From the NCBI GenBank assembly GCA_963826035.1, contig CAWGVZ010000016.1, positions 12,423 to 76,422 on the forward strand: a DNA stretch of 64,000 bases, read 5' to 3'. This document shows positions 7,795-18,846 of this stretch, piece after piece. The notes below the pieces were generated by a model. The model saw only the letters and a list, made by a program, of their open reading frames with translations, did no database searches and was not told the origin of the DNA. The translations under genes were made by a program, and so were the position numbers. The stretch comes from Actinophytocola sp963826035 (GTDB lineage Bacteria > Actinomycetota > Actinomycetes > Mycobacteriales > Pseudonocardiaceae). Every line of letters starts with the position of its first letter. The stretch's first letter is position 1.

Positions 7795-8187
7795 ATGACA
7801 CCCGCAATCCTTGACCCGGAACGACAGTTCCTCGGCTGCCTCATGCAACTCGCTACCGTCCCGGCCCGCACGTTGCTCGCCGGGATGCGCGCAACCGATC
7901 TCGGATCGCCGGTCACGGCCAACATGCTCCAGCTCGCTATCGGCCTGGCGGCCGCAGACCAGGCCCCCACCCCACTCGCGCTCCTGGACCGCGCGTGGGA
8001 GACAACCGACATGCGACCACGGACCGGTGGGCCGGACCGGCTCCAGCGACTCAGTCTGTGGATCGCCGACACCTACCACCACGCTCCGCTCGCGTCGTCC
8101 GGAGCTTGGCTCAAGACCGTCGTGCTCAAAAACGCGTGGCGACGGGCCGTTCGCGAACACGGGTTGCGCCTGGTGCACGGGCGATGA
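7795..8187 (+). CDS. DnaB N-terminal-domain-like protein, 130 aa
   Basis: The sequence resembles the all-helical N-terminal domain of replicative helicase DnaB (ILDPERQFLGCLMQL, then several short helices), without any helicase motor domain. A GGAAAGG site precedes the ATG. In AICEs such proteins accompany the replication initiator, where they may load or interact with the host replication machinery; that is inference. The next strong gene is the DUF3631 ATPase. Confidence 0.65.
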   Translation: MTPAILDPERQFLGCLMQLATVPARTLLAGMRATDLGSPVTANMLQLAIGLAAADQAPTPLALLDRAWETTDMRPRTGGPDRLQRLSLWIADTYHHAPLASSGAWLKTVVLKNAWRRAVREHGLRLVHGR

Positions 8188-8194
8188 CGACGAG

Positions 8195-8326
8195 GTGGTC
8201 AACCGGTTAGCTCTACGAGGCTCACCGACGACACGAGCCGCGTTGACGAGTCTCTGGCGTCGCTACCAAGCCGCGCTCTACGAGATCGGCGACGATCGCA
8301 CCAGGCTGGAGGTGGCGGCCTCGTAG
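8195..8326 (+). CDS. Possible small basic protein, 43 aa
   Basis: A GTG-initiated frame fills part of the 229-base gap between the DnaB-N-like gene and the DUF3631 gene. The predicted peptide contains TTRAALTSLWRRYQAALYEI and is rich in Arg and Leu. The ribosome-binding site is weak (GACGAG). Codon third positions are mostly G or C, which is why I list it. The remaining bases, 8327 to 8416, hold a short imperfect inverted repeat (CCGAGGA/TCCTCTCGG, 8337 to 8373) and nothing else I can assign. Confidence 0.35.
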   Translation: MVNRLALRGSPTTRAALTSLWRRYQAALYEIGDDRTRLEVAAS

Positions 8327-8416
8327 TGGATGCCGTCCGAGGATTCTGCTCACGGCTGTCCTCTCGGCGGAGGCACATAGGCGCAACACCGAAGGACAGA
8401 ATCGGACCTACCCGAG

Positions 8417-9772
8417 ATGGCACCTGTTCGGCTGCTTGCGTCCCTTGGCTCGACTCCGGCCGGCGCGCAACTGAACGGTCATGAAGTGCTCGACGCGATC
8501 GTGACGTTCGTGTCGCGGTTCTCCGCGTTCCCGAACGAGCACTGTGCGCCAACGCTGGCGCTGTGGTGCGCCCACACCCACATCGCGGACCGGCTCTACG
8601 TCACGCCGCGTCTCATCCTGGACTCGGCCGAACCGGGCAGCGGCAAGACGCGCGTGCTGGAAGTCGGTCAGTACCTGGTGGCCAAACCAGAGATGACGAT
8701 CAGCATCACGCCGGCCGCCGTCTTCCGGATGCTCGTCGAAGGTCCGATCACGCTGCTCTTCGACGAGATCGACGCCGTGTTCAACCCCAAGACCGGCGGC
8801 AACAATGAAGACCTCCGCGCCCTGCTCAATGCCGGGTACAAGCGGACGGCCACCGTCGCCCGGTGCGTCGGGGACGCCAAGAGCATGAGCGTCACCCGGT
8901 TCCCGGTCTACGCCCCTGTTGCCCTGGCCGGAATCGCCGGGGGTATGCCGGCCACGATCACCACCCGCGCAATCACGATCCATATGCGCAAGCGGCGCTA
9001 TGACGAGGTGGTCGAAGAGTTCATCGAGGAAGACGTGGAACGGGAAGCCGCACCCCTCCACGCTGACCTCGAAGCGTGGACTCATCGTGTCGCCGACAAG
9101 ATCGCACGGGCACGACCCGAACGGCCGGACGGTGTGCGGGACCGGGCGGCCGAGATCTGGCGTCCGCTGTTGGCCATCGCCGACGAGGCAGGCGGGCACT
9201 GGCCAGAGACCGCGCGCAAGGCTTGTCATCACTTCGTGGTCGAGGCCGGACCGCAGAACGTCTCGACCGGCGTCCGGCTGCTCTCGGACATCCGCGACAT
9301 TTTCACTGTCCAGAACACCGATCGCATGGGCACAGCCGACCTGATTCGCGAACTGCACGCGATCGAAGACGGACCGTGGACCGACCTCCAGGGCAAGCCG
9401 CTCGACAGTCGCCGGTTGGCCAAGGAGCTGGACCGCTATTCGGCTCGACCCAAGGACGTGAAGGTCAACGGGAAGGCTCTGAAGGGCTACCGCGTGGACG
9501 GTGACAGCGGTCTGTCCGACGCATGGAGCCGATACCTCCCGCCCCTCGACTCCCGCGCGATCTCCGCGACGGCCGCGACGGACCAGGTCAACGGGACCGG
9601 CGACGCCGAACCGGTCGCGCAACCAAGCGCGACCTCCGCGACCACGACTCAGGGGCGGGTCGCGGACGGTCGCGGCAGCCGAGAACCGTCCGCACCCCCT
9701 GTGAACTGCACGGTCGCGGGGGTCGCGGCGGTCGCGGACGAGGTATCCGACACGCGAGGGGATGCGCAATGA
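8417..9772 (+). CDS. DUF3631 P-loop ATPase, AICE replication protein, 451 aa
   Basis: Residues 70 to 85 carry a Walker A motif (SAEPGSGKTRVLE) and a Walker B follows (LLFDEIDAVF), as in DUF3631 proteins that act with AICE replication modules. The C-terminal third of the ATPase contains a DUF3631 winged segment (TADLIRELHAIEDGPW, SRRLAKELDRY). The last 80 residues are disordered and Ala/Thr-rich. The stop overlaps the xis start (ATGA). It is the likely replication initiator or helicase-like factor of the excised element. The start is uncertain, because no good ribosome-binding site precedes the ATG. Confidence 0.75.
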   Translation: MAPVRLLASLGSTPAGAQLNGHEVLDAIVTFVSRFSAFPNEHCAPTLALWCAHTHIADRLYVTPRLILDSAEPGSGKTRVLEVGQYLVAKPEMTISITPAAVFRMLVEGPITLLFDEIDAVFNPKTGGNNEDLRALLNAGYKRTATVARCVGDAKSMSVTRFPVYAPVALAGIAGGMPATITTRAITIHMRKRRYDEVVEEFIEEDVEREAAPLHADLEAWTHRVADKIARARPERPDGVRDRAAEIWRPLLAIADEAGGHWPETARKACHHFVVEAGPQNVSTGVRLLSDIRDIFTVQNTDRMGTADLIRELHAIEDGPWTDLQGKPLDSRRLAKELDRYSARPKDVKVNGKALKGYRVDGDSGLSDAWSRYLPPLDSRAISATAATDQVNGTGDAEPVAQPSATSATTTQGRVADGRGSREPSAPPVNCTVAGVAAVADEVSDTRGDAQ

Positions 9773-9990
9773 CGTACTCGATACCTATGCCGGTCGCAGT
9801 GCCCGAACGGCACCTTTACCGGATCAGGGAGGCCATGAGCCTCCTGTCCATGAGCCGCTCGTTCATCTACGAGCAGATTCGCGCCGGCCGTCTGCGGTCG
9901 GTCAAGCAGGGACGCGCCCGACTCATCCCGGCGACGGCCATTCAGACCTACGTCCAACTGCTCATCGACGAATCGGAGGTCACGCTATGA
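9769..9990 (+). CDS. xis: Excisionase (Xis), 73 aa
   Basis: A MerR-like winged-helix excisionase: RIREAMSLLSMSRSFIYEQI, then RAGRLRSVKQGRARLIPATA. These proteins bind the attachment site and direct the integrase toward excision. The gene overlaps the upstream ATPase gene and the downstream integrase by 4 bases each (ATGA), the normal xis-int arrangement of AICEs. The overlapping starts indicate translational coupling. Confidence 0.85.
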   Translation: MTYSIPMPVAVPERHLYRIREAMSLLSMSRSFIYEQIRAGRLRSVKQGRARLIPATAIQTYVQLLIDESEVTL

Positions 9991-11159
9991 CGAAGCGGCG
10001 TAGTCGCGGCGACGGAAGCCTGTACTGGGACGACGATCGTGAGCGTTGGGTGGCCAAGGTCACCGTTGGGTACACCCCCGCCGGGAAGCGGATCTTCCGC
10101 AAGGCGAGCTGCAAGACCAAGACCGAGGCCCAGCAGAAGCTCAGGGAGATGCTTCGCGACCTGGAAGACGGCCTGCCCTCGGAGGATCGGCTGTACACCG
10201 TCCGCCAGGCCGTGACCGACTTCCTGGAGTTCGGCCTACCGCGCCGGTCGGGGAGCACAGTGGACAAGCTGACGACCCTGGCCAACTGCCACATCGTCCC
10301 CGATCTCGGTGCGCGGAAGGCCCGCGAGCTGACTGCCGATGAGGTGGACAAGTGGCTAGCCAAGAAGGCGAAGATCCTGTCTACCCGTACGCTCCGCGAC
10401 CTGCACTCCATCCTGCGGCGAGCCATCGCGAGGGCACAGAAACGAGACAAGGTGAGGCGCAACGTCGTGCTCCTGTGTGAGGTGCCCGAGGGCAGGCCAG
10501 GGCGACCATCGAAGTCCCTCACCTTTGAGCAGGCCGAGGCGATCCTGAAGGCCGCTGAGGGAACGCCCATGCGGGCCTACATCGTGGTGTCGCTGCTGAC
10601 CGGTGCGCGGACGGAGGAGATGCGTGCCCTCACCTGGTCGCATGTTGACCTGGTCGGCAAGCCGGACGCCGATCCTCCGGTACCTCCGCACGTCATGGTG
10701 TGGCGGTCGGTACGGGAAGGTGGCGACACGAAGACCCAGAAGTCTCGCCGGTCTCTCGCGCTGCCCCAGCGTTGCCTCGACGCGCTGAAGGCGCACCAGA
10801 CCAAGCTCGCGCTCCTGCGGCGGCTCGCCGGGGACCGGTGGCAGGAGAACGACCTGGTGTTCGCGTCGGTGGTCGGGACCGAGCTGGACGCGCCCAACGT
10901 CCGGCGTGCGTTCCGGAAGGTGGTCAAGAAGGCCGGCCTGGTCGAGGCGGATTGGACGCCACGCGAGCTACGGCACAGCTTCGTGTCGTTGCTGTCCGAC
11001 AGCGGGATGCCCATCGAGAAGATTTCCCGACTGATGGGTCACAACGGGACGGCCGTCACGGAGCTGGTCTACCGCCACCAGCTCAGGCCAGTCGTGGAGC
11101 ACGGTGCCGAAGCGATGGACCAGATCTTTCGCGGGCCAGAGGACGACCAAGCAGCTTGA
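9987..11159 (+). CDS. int: Tyrosine-recombinase integrase, 390 aa
   Basis: Site-specific integrase of the AICE. An N-terminal AP2-like arm-binding domain (GDGSLYWDDDRERWVAKVTV) is followed by a SAM-like core-binding domain and the catalytic domain. Catalytic residues seen are Arg in TGARTEEMRALTW, Arg in TPRELRHSF, His in LMGHNG and Tyr in ELVYRHQ. The His that starts the usual HxxRH box is Arg here (RELRH). The gene is the last of the coupled rep-xis-int series. The attachment site is expected just downstream or at the tRNA-Ile gene. Confidence 0.9.
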   Translation: MTKRRSRGDGSLYWDDDRERWVAKVTVGYTPAGKRIFRKASCKTKTEAQQKLREMLRDLEDGLPSEDRLYTVRQAVTDFLEFGLPRRSGSTVDKLTTLANCHIVPDLGARKARELTADEVDKWLAKKAKILSTRTLRDLHSILRRAIARAQKRDKVRRNVVLLCEVPEGRPGRPSKSLTFEQAEAILKAAEGTPMRAYIVVSLLTGARTEEMRALTWSHVDLVGKPDADPPVPPHVMVWRSVREGGDTKTQKSRRSLALPQRCLDALKAHQTKLALLRRLAGDRWQENDLVFASVVGTELDAPNVRRAFRKVVKKAGLVEADWTPRELRHSFVSLLSDSGMPIEKISRLMGHNGTAVTELVYRHQLRPVVEHGAEAMDQIFRGPEDDQAA

Positions 11160-11357
11160 TCCCACGCGAACGAGATTGCGAAGGTGGATCAGAATACGGC
11201 AGCTGGCTGGCGTCTGCCGGACAGCTGGAGGAAGCAATGCCAGAAGTGGCCACGACACGGCTGCTACTGGCAAGACGGTCGACATCACAGCCCTGCTCGA
11301 CCTGCCGCCAGCAGAACCACCGGAGCCAGAACACGGTACGAACTAGTCGGGGTCAAC

Positions 11358-11404
11358 AACGCCAGAGAGCACCTCCGTACATGACGGAAGGGCTCTCTGG
11401 CGTT
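11358..11404 (+). terminator. Strong hairpin downstream of int
   Basis: A perfect 13-bp inverted repeat (AACGCCAGAGAGC at 11358 to 11370 and its complement at 11392 to 11404) encloses a further complementary pair (TCCGT/ACGGA). There is no T-tract. It most likely ends the integrase transcript. The 330-base stretch 11160 to 11490 holds no gene I can support; apart from this hairpin and a 17-base direct repeat it shows nothing clear. Confidence 0.6.
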
Positions 11405-11440
11405 GGTCCTTACACCACAAGACCATCCGGCGCTACCCCC

Positions 11441-11475
11441 TTTCAATGAGTACCCCGGTTTCAACGAGTACTCCG
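11441..11475. repeat. Tandem 17-base direct repeat (two mismatches)
   Basis: TTTCAAYGAGTACYCCG occurs at 11441 to 11457 and 11459 to 11475, with a period of 18 bases. It lies downstream of the integrase hairpin in a gene-poor gap. An integrase arm site, a remnant of an attachment site or chance duplication are all possible. Confidence 0.4.
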
Positions 11476-11490
11476 TGCGAGGAGGCCAAG

Positions 11491-11902
11491 TCAGGAGTAT
11501 CCCCGGCTATCTCCGCCGCCCAGTGCGCCGGCGATCTCCACGTTGCCGTCGTTGTCGCGCTGCGCGTGCAGCACTAGCCGGGCTGCGCCGGCTCTGGGGA
11601 CCGTCCTCCCACACCACGGCCACGACCCGCTTCCAGCTACGCCCCTCGGCCATCCATGCGGTGGTGTAGATGGTCGTACGCCGCAAAGAGTCGGGCGGGA
11701 ACCTACCGGCGCTCTCGAGCTCGACCACCATGGCACGGGCCTTGCCCTCGGTTGGCTCAGCCGCCTGCAACGTGGAAATCTCCGCCCCTGCCAGACTGGC
11801 CCTGGCTTTCCGCTCAACCAGGTCGACGAGCTGACGGAGTCCGTCATCGACCAGAGGCCAAGGAGGTCCTTGATAGAGGATGAGTACACGTTCCGCTCTC
11901 AC
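11491..11902 (-). pseudogene. Hypothetical gene with apparent frameshift
   Basis: From a GTG at 11902 one frame gives a plausible protein (RAERVLILYQGPPWPLVDDG through WKRVVAVVWEDGP). Past a run of four G on the plus strand (11596 to 11599) that frame becomes Arg-rich and low in G/C at third positions. The next frame then reads well (AGAARLVLHAQRDNDGNVEI, ending at 11491) with strong GC3. The total length, 412 bases, is one base too many for an open frame. This suggests a one-base insertion in the homopolymer: a real mutation, a sequencing error or, less likely, programmed slippage. No family recognised. Confidence 0.5.
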
Positions 11903-12166
11903 CCGACCATTGCACCATCCCAGTTTGGGAGCGGTCCCCGCCGCCGGAGGTGGCTCATCCCCTCCTGTCCTGTTGGGCCTGGTCGTCGTGGTGTTTCTGG
12001 TCTTGCCGATTGACGTTCGAGTCGGCCCGATCCAGATCACTGGGCGCCTGACCGGCTGACGTCGTCGCACCCACACCGGGTCGTGGACCCGTCGCTAGTC
12101 CACGACCCCCCTGGGCGGGGGGATAACGCCGTGCGTTCTGTCCATGACACACGGCCTCACTGCTCG

Positions 12167-12814
12167 TCAGCGAAACAACTCCGACAGAAAGTTCACGATC
12201 TGTTCGGCTTGGTTCACTACCACGCCGAGCACGAAGCCGCCCAGGAGGCCGATCAGCTGTATTTTCCACCGGCTACCCAGCGGCTGCCCCTGCCCCTCGC
12301 GAATCGTGACGTTTACAAGATCACCCACCGGCTGAAACCTTGGCTGGCCGTCGACCAACACGACATAGCGGAGCACATGACGGCGGGTGAGTGGTGCTGG
12401 GCCGACATGCAGCTCGGTAGGAGTGATCACGACAGGTGGAGTGCGCACGCCAACGCGACGGGCGTCGGCAGTCGACTCCAGCAACTCCACAATCGGCGCG
12501 CCGAATCGCAACTCCAGCGGCTTGCCGTCGAACGAGGCACTGTCGATGTCACGGTCACACCGACTGGTTACGGTCACCGTTACCACGTACGGTTCCGACA
12601 GCTTCTGCCCCTTGTGGTGCACCTCGATATCGCCGTCCAGACCGGGTGTCGCACGCAGCAGCGACACAGCCGAATCCACGGTGATGTACAAGGTGCGGCG
12701 AGGCCAGGCTGACCGAAAGGCCGCCCAAGCACCCACCACGATGGCGGCCAATGCGATGACCACCCCGACGACCGCAAGAACTGTGCCCAAGTCCGCCCAC
12801 TCCTCAGTCAGCAC
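12167..12814 (-). CDS. Hypothetical two-TM membrane protein, 215 aa
   Basis: The protein has an N-terminal transmembrane segment (LAVVGVVIALAAIVVGAWAAF, quoted only in part here as residues 13 to 32) and a second near the C-terminus (IQLIGLLGGFVLGVVV). Between them lies a beta-rich soluble domain of about 140 residues (YVVTVTVTSRCDRDIDSASF). I recognise no family. It sits between the integrase and tRNA-Ile, so it may be cargo of the element or a chromosomal gene. Start is GTG. Bases 11903 to 12166 hold no supported gene. Confidence 0.6.
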   Translation of the reverse strand: MLTEEWADLGTVLAVVGVVIALAAIVVGAWAAFRSAWPRRTLYITVDSAVSLLRATPGLDGDIEVHHKGQKLSEPYVVTVTVTSRCDRDIDSASFDGKPLELRFGAPIVELLESTADARRVGVRTPPVVITPTELHVGPAPLTRRHVLRYVVLVDGQPRFQPVGDLVNVTIREGQGQPLGSRWKIQLIGLLGGFVLGVVVNQAEQIVNFLSELFR

Positions 12815-12903
12815 TCGGCAGACGAAGGCCGCACGATCTTAGAGTCCCAGTTAGTGTCCCAGTGCCGGTTTCTCGCGTGCGGGAGACCAGCCCTGACCTG
12901 GTG

Positions 12904-12977
12904 TGGGCCTAGAAGGACTTGAACCTTCGACCTCTTCGTTATCAGCGAAGCGCTCTAACCGCCTGAGCTATAGGCCC
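12904..12977 (-). tRNA. ileT: tRNA-Ile (anticodon GAU)
   Basis: The minus strand folds into a full cloverleaf: acceptor GGGCCTA/TAGGCCC, D-stem GCTC/GAGC, anticodon stem CTTCG/CGAAG with loop CTGATAA (anticodon GAT) and T-arm GAAGG-TTCAAGT-CCTTC. The discriminator base is A and CCA is not encoded. In actinobacteria tRNA-Ile and tRNA-Ala follow gyrA and the DUF3566 gene. Here tRNA-Ala is missing and the 3' end faces the integrated element. Confidence 0.95.
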
Positions 12978-13035
12978 CTGCAACGCGACGAGATTACCGC
13001 ACGGGGTCGCGCTGCCCCAAACTGGTATCCACCTT

Positions 13036-13962
13036 CTACTCGCGCTCGGCGAGGGTGACCTCGAGGCCGCCGGCCAGGTCGGCGGAGACGTTGTAGATGA
13101 ACGCGCCGACCGTGGACAGCGCACTGAACAGCACGATGTTCACGGCGCCGATGATGGCTGCCACCCCGAACACGCGACCTGCGCTGATCAGGGGTTCCGC
13201 GGTGCTGCCGTCTTCGGCCGGGGCGAGGATCTCACTGGAGATGCCGTTCAGCTTGTCCCACACGCCCATGCCGTCGAGTACCGCGTACAGGACGCCGACG
13301 GCCACCAGCCACACGAAGAACAGCGCGACGCTGAGTACGAGCGAGAGCTTGAGCACGGACCACGGGTCGAAGCGCTTGATCTGCAGGTTGGCTCGGCGTG
13401 GTCCGCGGCCGGGCCGGCGCAGGGCACTGGGTGCGGCGGCGCCGGGGGTGACCGCGCCCAGCGGTCCGGTCGACGGGTTGGAGCCTTCGAGGCGCACGGT
13501 GGTGCGCGGCGGTGCGGCCGCGCTCGGGATGCCCTGCGGTGGGGTGCCGAGTCCGGGCATGCCGGGGGGCGGGGTGCCGTGCACGGTGGTCGGTGACGCG
13601 GGGTCGCCGAACAGGCGGCTGGCCGCCGAGCCGGTGACCACGGGCCGTTCGACGGTGACCGTGGTCTCCCCGGCGTTGGTGGTCGGCTGGGCCGGCGTGG
13701 TGCGCTGGCCCTGCTGCTGGGTGTCGTTCGTCACCCGCTGCCACGGGGGCGGGGTGCCGTGACTCAGCTCCAGGTCGTCGGCGCTGGCGACGTGTGTTCC
13801 GGGCGTGGTGCCCGCGTTGCCGTTGCCGTCATACCCGCCCTCACGCGTTCCACCGGCCGGTTCGACCGGCTTGTCCTGACCCTCGGAGGCGATCACGGAC
13901 GTACTGTCCGCGTCGCTCTCCGGTCCTTGGCCGGTGCGTCCGTGCTGTTCGGGTGGTGTCAC
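13036..13962 (-). CDS. DUF3566 membrane protein downstream of gyrA, 308 aa
   Basis: The first 195 residues are a low-complexity, Pro/Thr/Gly-rich cytoplasmic region. The DUF3566 domain follows with two transmembrane segments (LSLVLSVALFFVWLVAVGVL and IGAVNIVLFSALSTVGAFIY). Homologues sit directly after gyrA in most actinobacteria (Rv0007 in M. tuberculosis). A link to cell division or envelope has been proposed for the family, but the activity is not established. Transcribed with gyrB-gyrA, 25 bases after gyrA. Confidence 0.85.
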   Translation of the reverse strand: MTPPEQHGRTGQGPESDADSTSVIASEGQDKPVEPAGGTREGGYDGNGNAGTTPGTHVASADDLELSHGTPPPWQRVTNDTQQQGQRTTPAQPTTNAGETTVTVERPVVTGSAASRLFGDPASPTTVHGTPPPGMPGLGTPPQGIPSAAAPPRTTVRLEGSNPSTGPLGAVTPGAAAPSALRRPGRGPRRANLQIKRFDPWSVLKLSLVLSVALFFVWLVAVGVLYAVLDGMGVWDKLNGISSEILAPAEDGSTAEPLISAGRVFGVAAIIGAVNIVLFSALSTVGAFIYNVSADLAGGLEVTLAERE

Positions 13963-13987
13963 GAGCGTCCCCGTCCCCTACGTTTAT

Positions 13988-16615
<2,628 letters not shown>

Positions 16616-16693
16616 GAAGTCTGGTTTCCTTTCAAACGGCCGCGTGTGAAGCGAGAGTCAGCGCCCTCGTCCTGAACCGCCATCGACCGGGGC

Positions 16694-18661
16694 TCAGACG
16701 TCCAGGAAGCGGACGTCCTTCGCGTTGCGGGTGATGAACGATCGGCGAGCGTCGACGTCCTCGCCCATGAGCACGCTGAACAGCTCGTCGGCCGTCGCCG
16801 CGTCGTCGAGAGTCACCTGGAGCAGCAGCCGGTGGGCCGGGTCCATGGTGGTTTCCCACAGCTCGTTGGCGTTCATCTCGCCGAGACCCTTGTACCGCTG
16901 GATGCCGTCATCCTTGTTGATCTTCTTGCCAGCCTCGACGCCCGCCTTCATCAGACCGTCGCGCTCACGGTCGGAGTAGGCGAACTCAGGCTCCGTGCGC
17001 TGCCACTTGATCTTGTACAGCGGCGGCTGCGCGAGGTACACGTGACCGTGCTCCACGAGCGGTCGCATGAACCGGAAGAGGAAGGTCAGCAACAGGGTCC
17101 GGATGTGCTGACCGTCCACATCGGCGTCGGCCATCAGCACGATCTTGTGGTACCGCAGCTTCGAGACGTCGAAGTCCTCGTGGATGCCCGTGCCGAGTGC
17201 GGTGATCAGGCTCTGCACTTCGGTGTTCTTGAGCACCCGGTCGATGCGGGCCTTCTCCACATTGATGATCTTGCCGCGGATCGGGAGGATCGCCTGGACC
17301 CGCGAATCCCGCCCCTCCTTGGCCGAGCCACCCGCGGAGTCACCCTCCACGATGTAGAGCTCGCACTCCTCCGGGTTGGTCGACCGGCAGTCCTTCAACT
17401 TGCCGGGCAGACCGCCGATGTCGAGCGCGCCCTTGCGCCGCACCAGTTCCCGCGCCTTGCGCGCGGCCATCCGGGCCTGCGCCGAGGAGACCGACTTGGT
17501 CACGATCGTCCGCGCGTCCGACGGGTTGCGCTCGAACCAGTCGGCGAGCATCTCGTTGCAGGTGGTCTGCACGAACGTCTTCGCCTCGGTGTTGCCGAGC
17601 TTCTGCTTTGTCTGGCCCTCGAACTGTGGCTCGGCCAGCCTGATGGAGATGATCGCCGCGAGACCCTCGCGGATGTCGTCACCCGTGAGGTTGGTGTCCT
17701 TCTCCTTGAGCAACTTCTTCTCGCGCGCGTACACGTTGACCACTCGGGTCAGCGCCGCGCGGAAGCCCTCCTCGTGGGTGCCACCCTCGGCCGTGTTGAT
17801 GGTGTTGGCGAACGTGTAGACCGACTCGCTGTAGCCGGTGTTCCACTGCATGGCGACCTCGACCTCGAGCCCATCGCCCTTGGCCTCGAAGGAGATCACG
17901 TTGTTGTGGATCGCCTCGCGGGTGTGGTTGATGTGCTTGACGAAGTCCCCGAGCCCACCCGGGTAGTGGTACGTGCGCTCCTTGACCCTGGCCGACTTGC
18001 CGTCGGCGTCGGCCACAGTGTCCTCATCGGACACCCGCTCGTCGCGCAGGATGATGGTGAGGCCCTTGTTGAGGAACGCCATCTCCTGGAGCCGACGGGC
18101 GATCGTCTCCGCGTTGTACGTGGTGGTCTCGAAGATGGTGCCGTCGGCCCAGAAGGTGACGGACGTGCCGGTGGCGTCGGCCTCGCCGTGCTCGGTGAGG
18201 GGGCCCGGCACGGAGTTGGTGTACTGCTGCCGGTAGATCGTGCCCTTGTAGTGCACCTCGATGTCGACCTTGGTGGACAGCGCGTTGACCACCGAGATAC
18301 CGACGCCGTGCAGGCCGCCGGACACCGCGTAGCTGTCACTGTCGAACTTGCCGCCGGCGTGCAGCGTGGTCATCACGATCTCGAGGGTCGGTTTGTTGTG
18401 CACCGGGTGCATCTCGACCGGGATGCCGCGGCCGTCGTCGACCACGCGGACCCCGCCGTCGGCCAGGAGCGTGACTTCGATCTTGGTGGCGTGCCCGGCC
18501 ATCGCCTCGTCGACCGAGTTGTCCACGACCTCCTGGATCAGGTGGTGGAGGCCGCGCTCACCGGTCGATCCGATGTACATGCCGGGCCGCTTGCGGACGG
18601 CTTCGAGACCTTCCAGGACGGTGATGGAGGACGCGTTGTACTCATGGTTGGTGTTGGCCAC
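16694..18661 (-). CDS. gyrB: DNA gyrase subunit B, 655 aa
   Basis: GyrB supplies ATP hydrolysis for supercoiling. The GHKL ATPase motifs are visible (NSVDEAMAGHA, VDDGRGIPVEMHP, GGLHGVGISVVNAL), then the TOPRIM motifs EGDSAGGSAKEGRD and DADVDGQHI and the C-terminal YKGLGEMN. The start is GTG with GGGAG upstream. It stands 185 bases downstream of the DUF721 gene, and that gap should hold its promoter, though I cannot assign boxes with confidence. Confidence 0.98.
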   Translation of the reverse strand: MANTNHEYNASSITVLEGLEAVRKRPGMYIGSTGERGLHHLIQEVVDNSVDEAMAGHATKIEVTLLADGGVRVVDDGRGIPVEMHPVHNKPTLEIVMTTLHAGGKFDSDSYAVSGGLHGVGISVVNALSTKVDIEVHYKGTIYRQQYTNSVPGPLTEHGEADATGTSVTFWADGTIFETTTYNAETIARRLQEMAFLNKGLTIILRDERVSDEDTVADADGKSARVKERTYHYPGGLGDFVKHINHTREAIHNNVISFEAKGDGLEVEVAMQWNTGYSESVYTFANTINTAEGGTHEEGFRAALTRVVNVYAREKKLLKEKDTNLTGDDIREGLAAIISIRLAEPQFEGQTKQKLGNTEAKTFVQTTCNEMLADWFERNPSDARTIVTKSVSSAQARMAARKARELVRRKGALDIGGLPGKLKDCRSTNPEECELYIVEGDSAGGSAKEGRDSRVQAILPIRGKIINVEKARIDRVLKNTEVQSLITALGTGIHEDFDVSKLRYHKIVLMADADVDGQHIRTLLLTFLFRFMRPLVEHGHVYLAQPPLYKIKWQRTEPEFAYSDRERDGLMKAGVEAGKKINKDDGIQRYKGLGEMNANELWETTMDPAHRLLLQVTLDDAATADELFSVLMGEDVDARRSFITRNAKDVRFLDV

Positions 18662-18846
18662 GGGCGTGGTGTCTCCCTTGTCAGGACAGGCTCGAAACTC
18701 CCCGTCTCGATTGTACTGGTGCGGTCCCCCAGAAGTGGGCCAAGGACACCCCCAGCTCCGTCACAGACGCGCTCTCGGAAGCCGCCATGAGAACGGATGC
18801 CTACCAGTATCCTCTACCGCCGTTCCGGCAGCTTCCGGCCCTCGAT

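Larger units (their letters stand above)
1..12903. mobile_element. Integrated AICE (pSAM2-like), right-hand part; left end outside window
   Basis: The run of genes is that of an actinomycete integrative and conjugative element: GntR regulators, a membrane protein next to an FtsK/TraSA-type translocase, a DnaB-N-like protein, a DUF3631 replication ATPase, an excisionase and a tyrosine integrase, the last three overlapping by 4 bases each. This set is visible directly. The right limit is inferred: integrase genes of this class lie next to the attachment site, usually a tRNA 3' end, and the tRNA-Ile gene that follows points its 3' end at the element. The integrase is 1.7 kb from that tRNA, so the true edge could be anywhere from about 11,160 to 12,904. 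The other end is not in the window, so no att repeat can be matched. Confidence 0.75.

Noticed and set aside
11358..11404. The int-proximal hairpin as the attachment site
   Set aside because: It is a perfect palindrome with terminator geometry and has no match to the tRNA-Ile 3' end.
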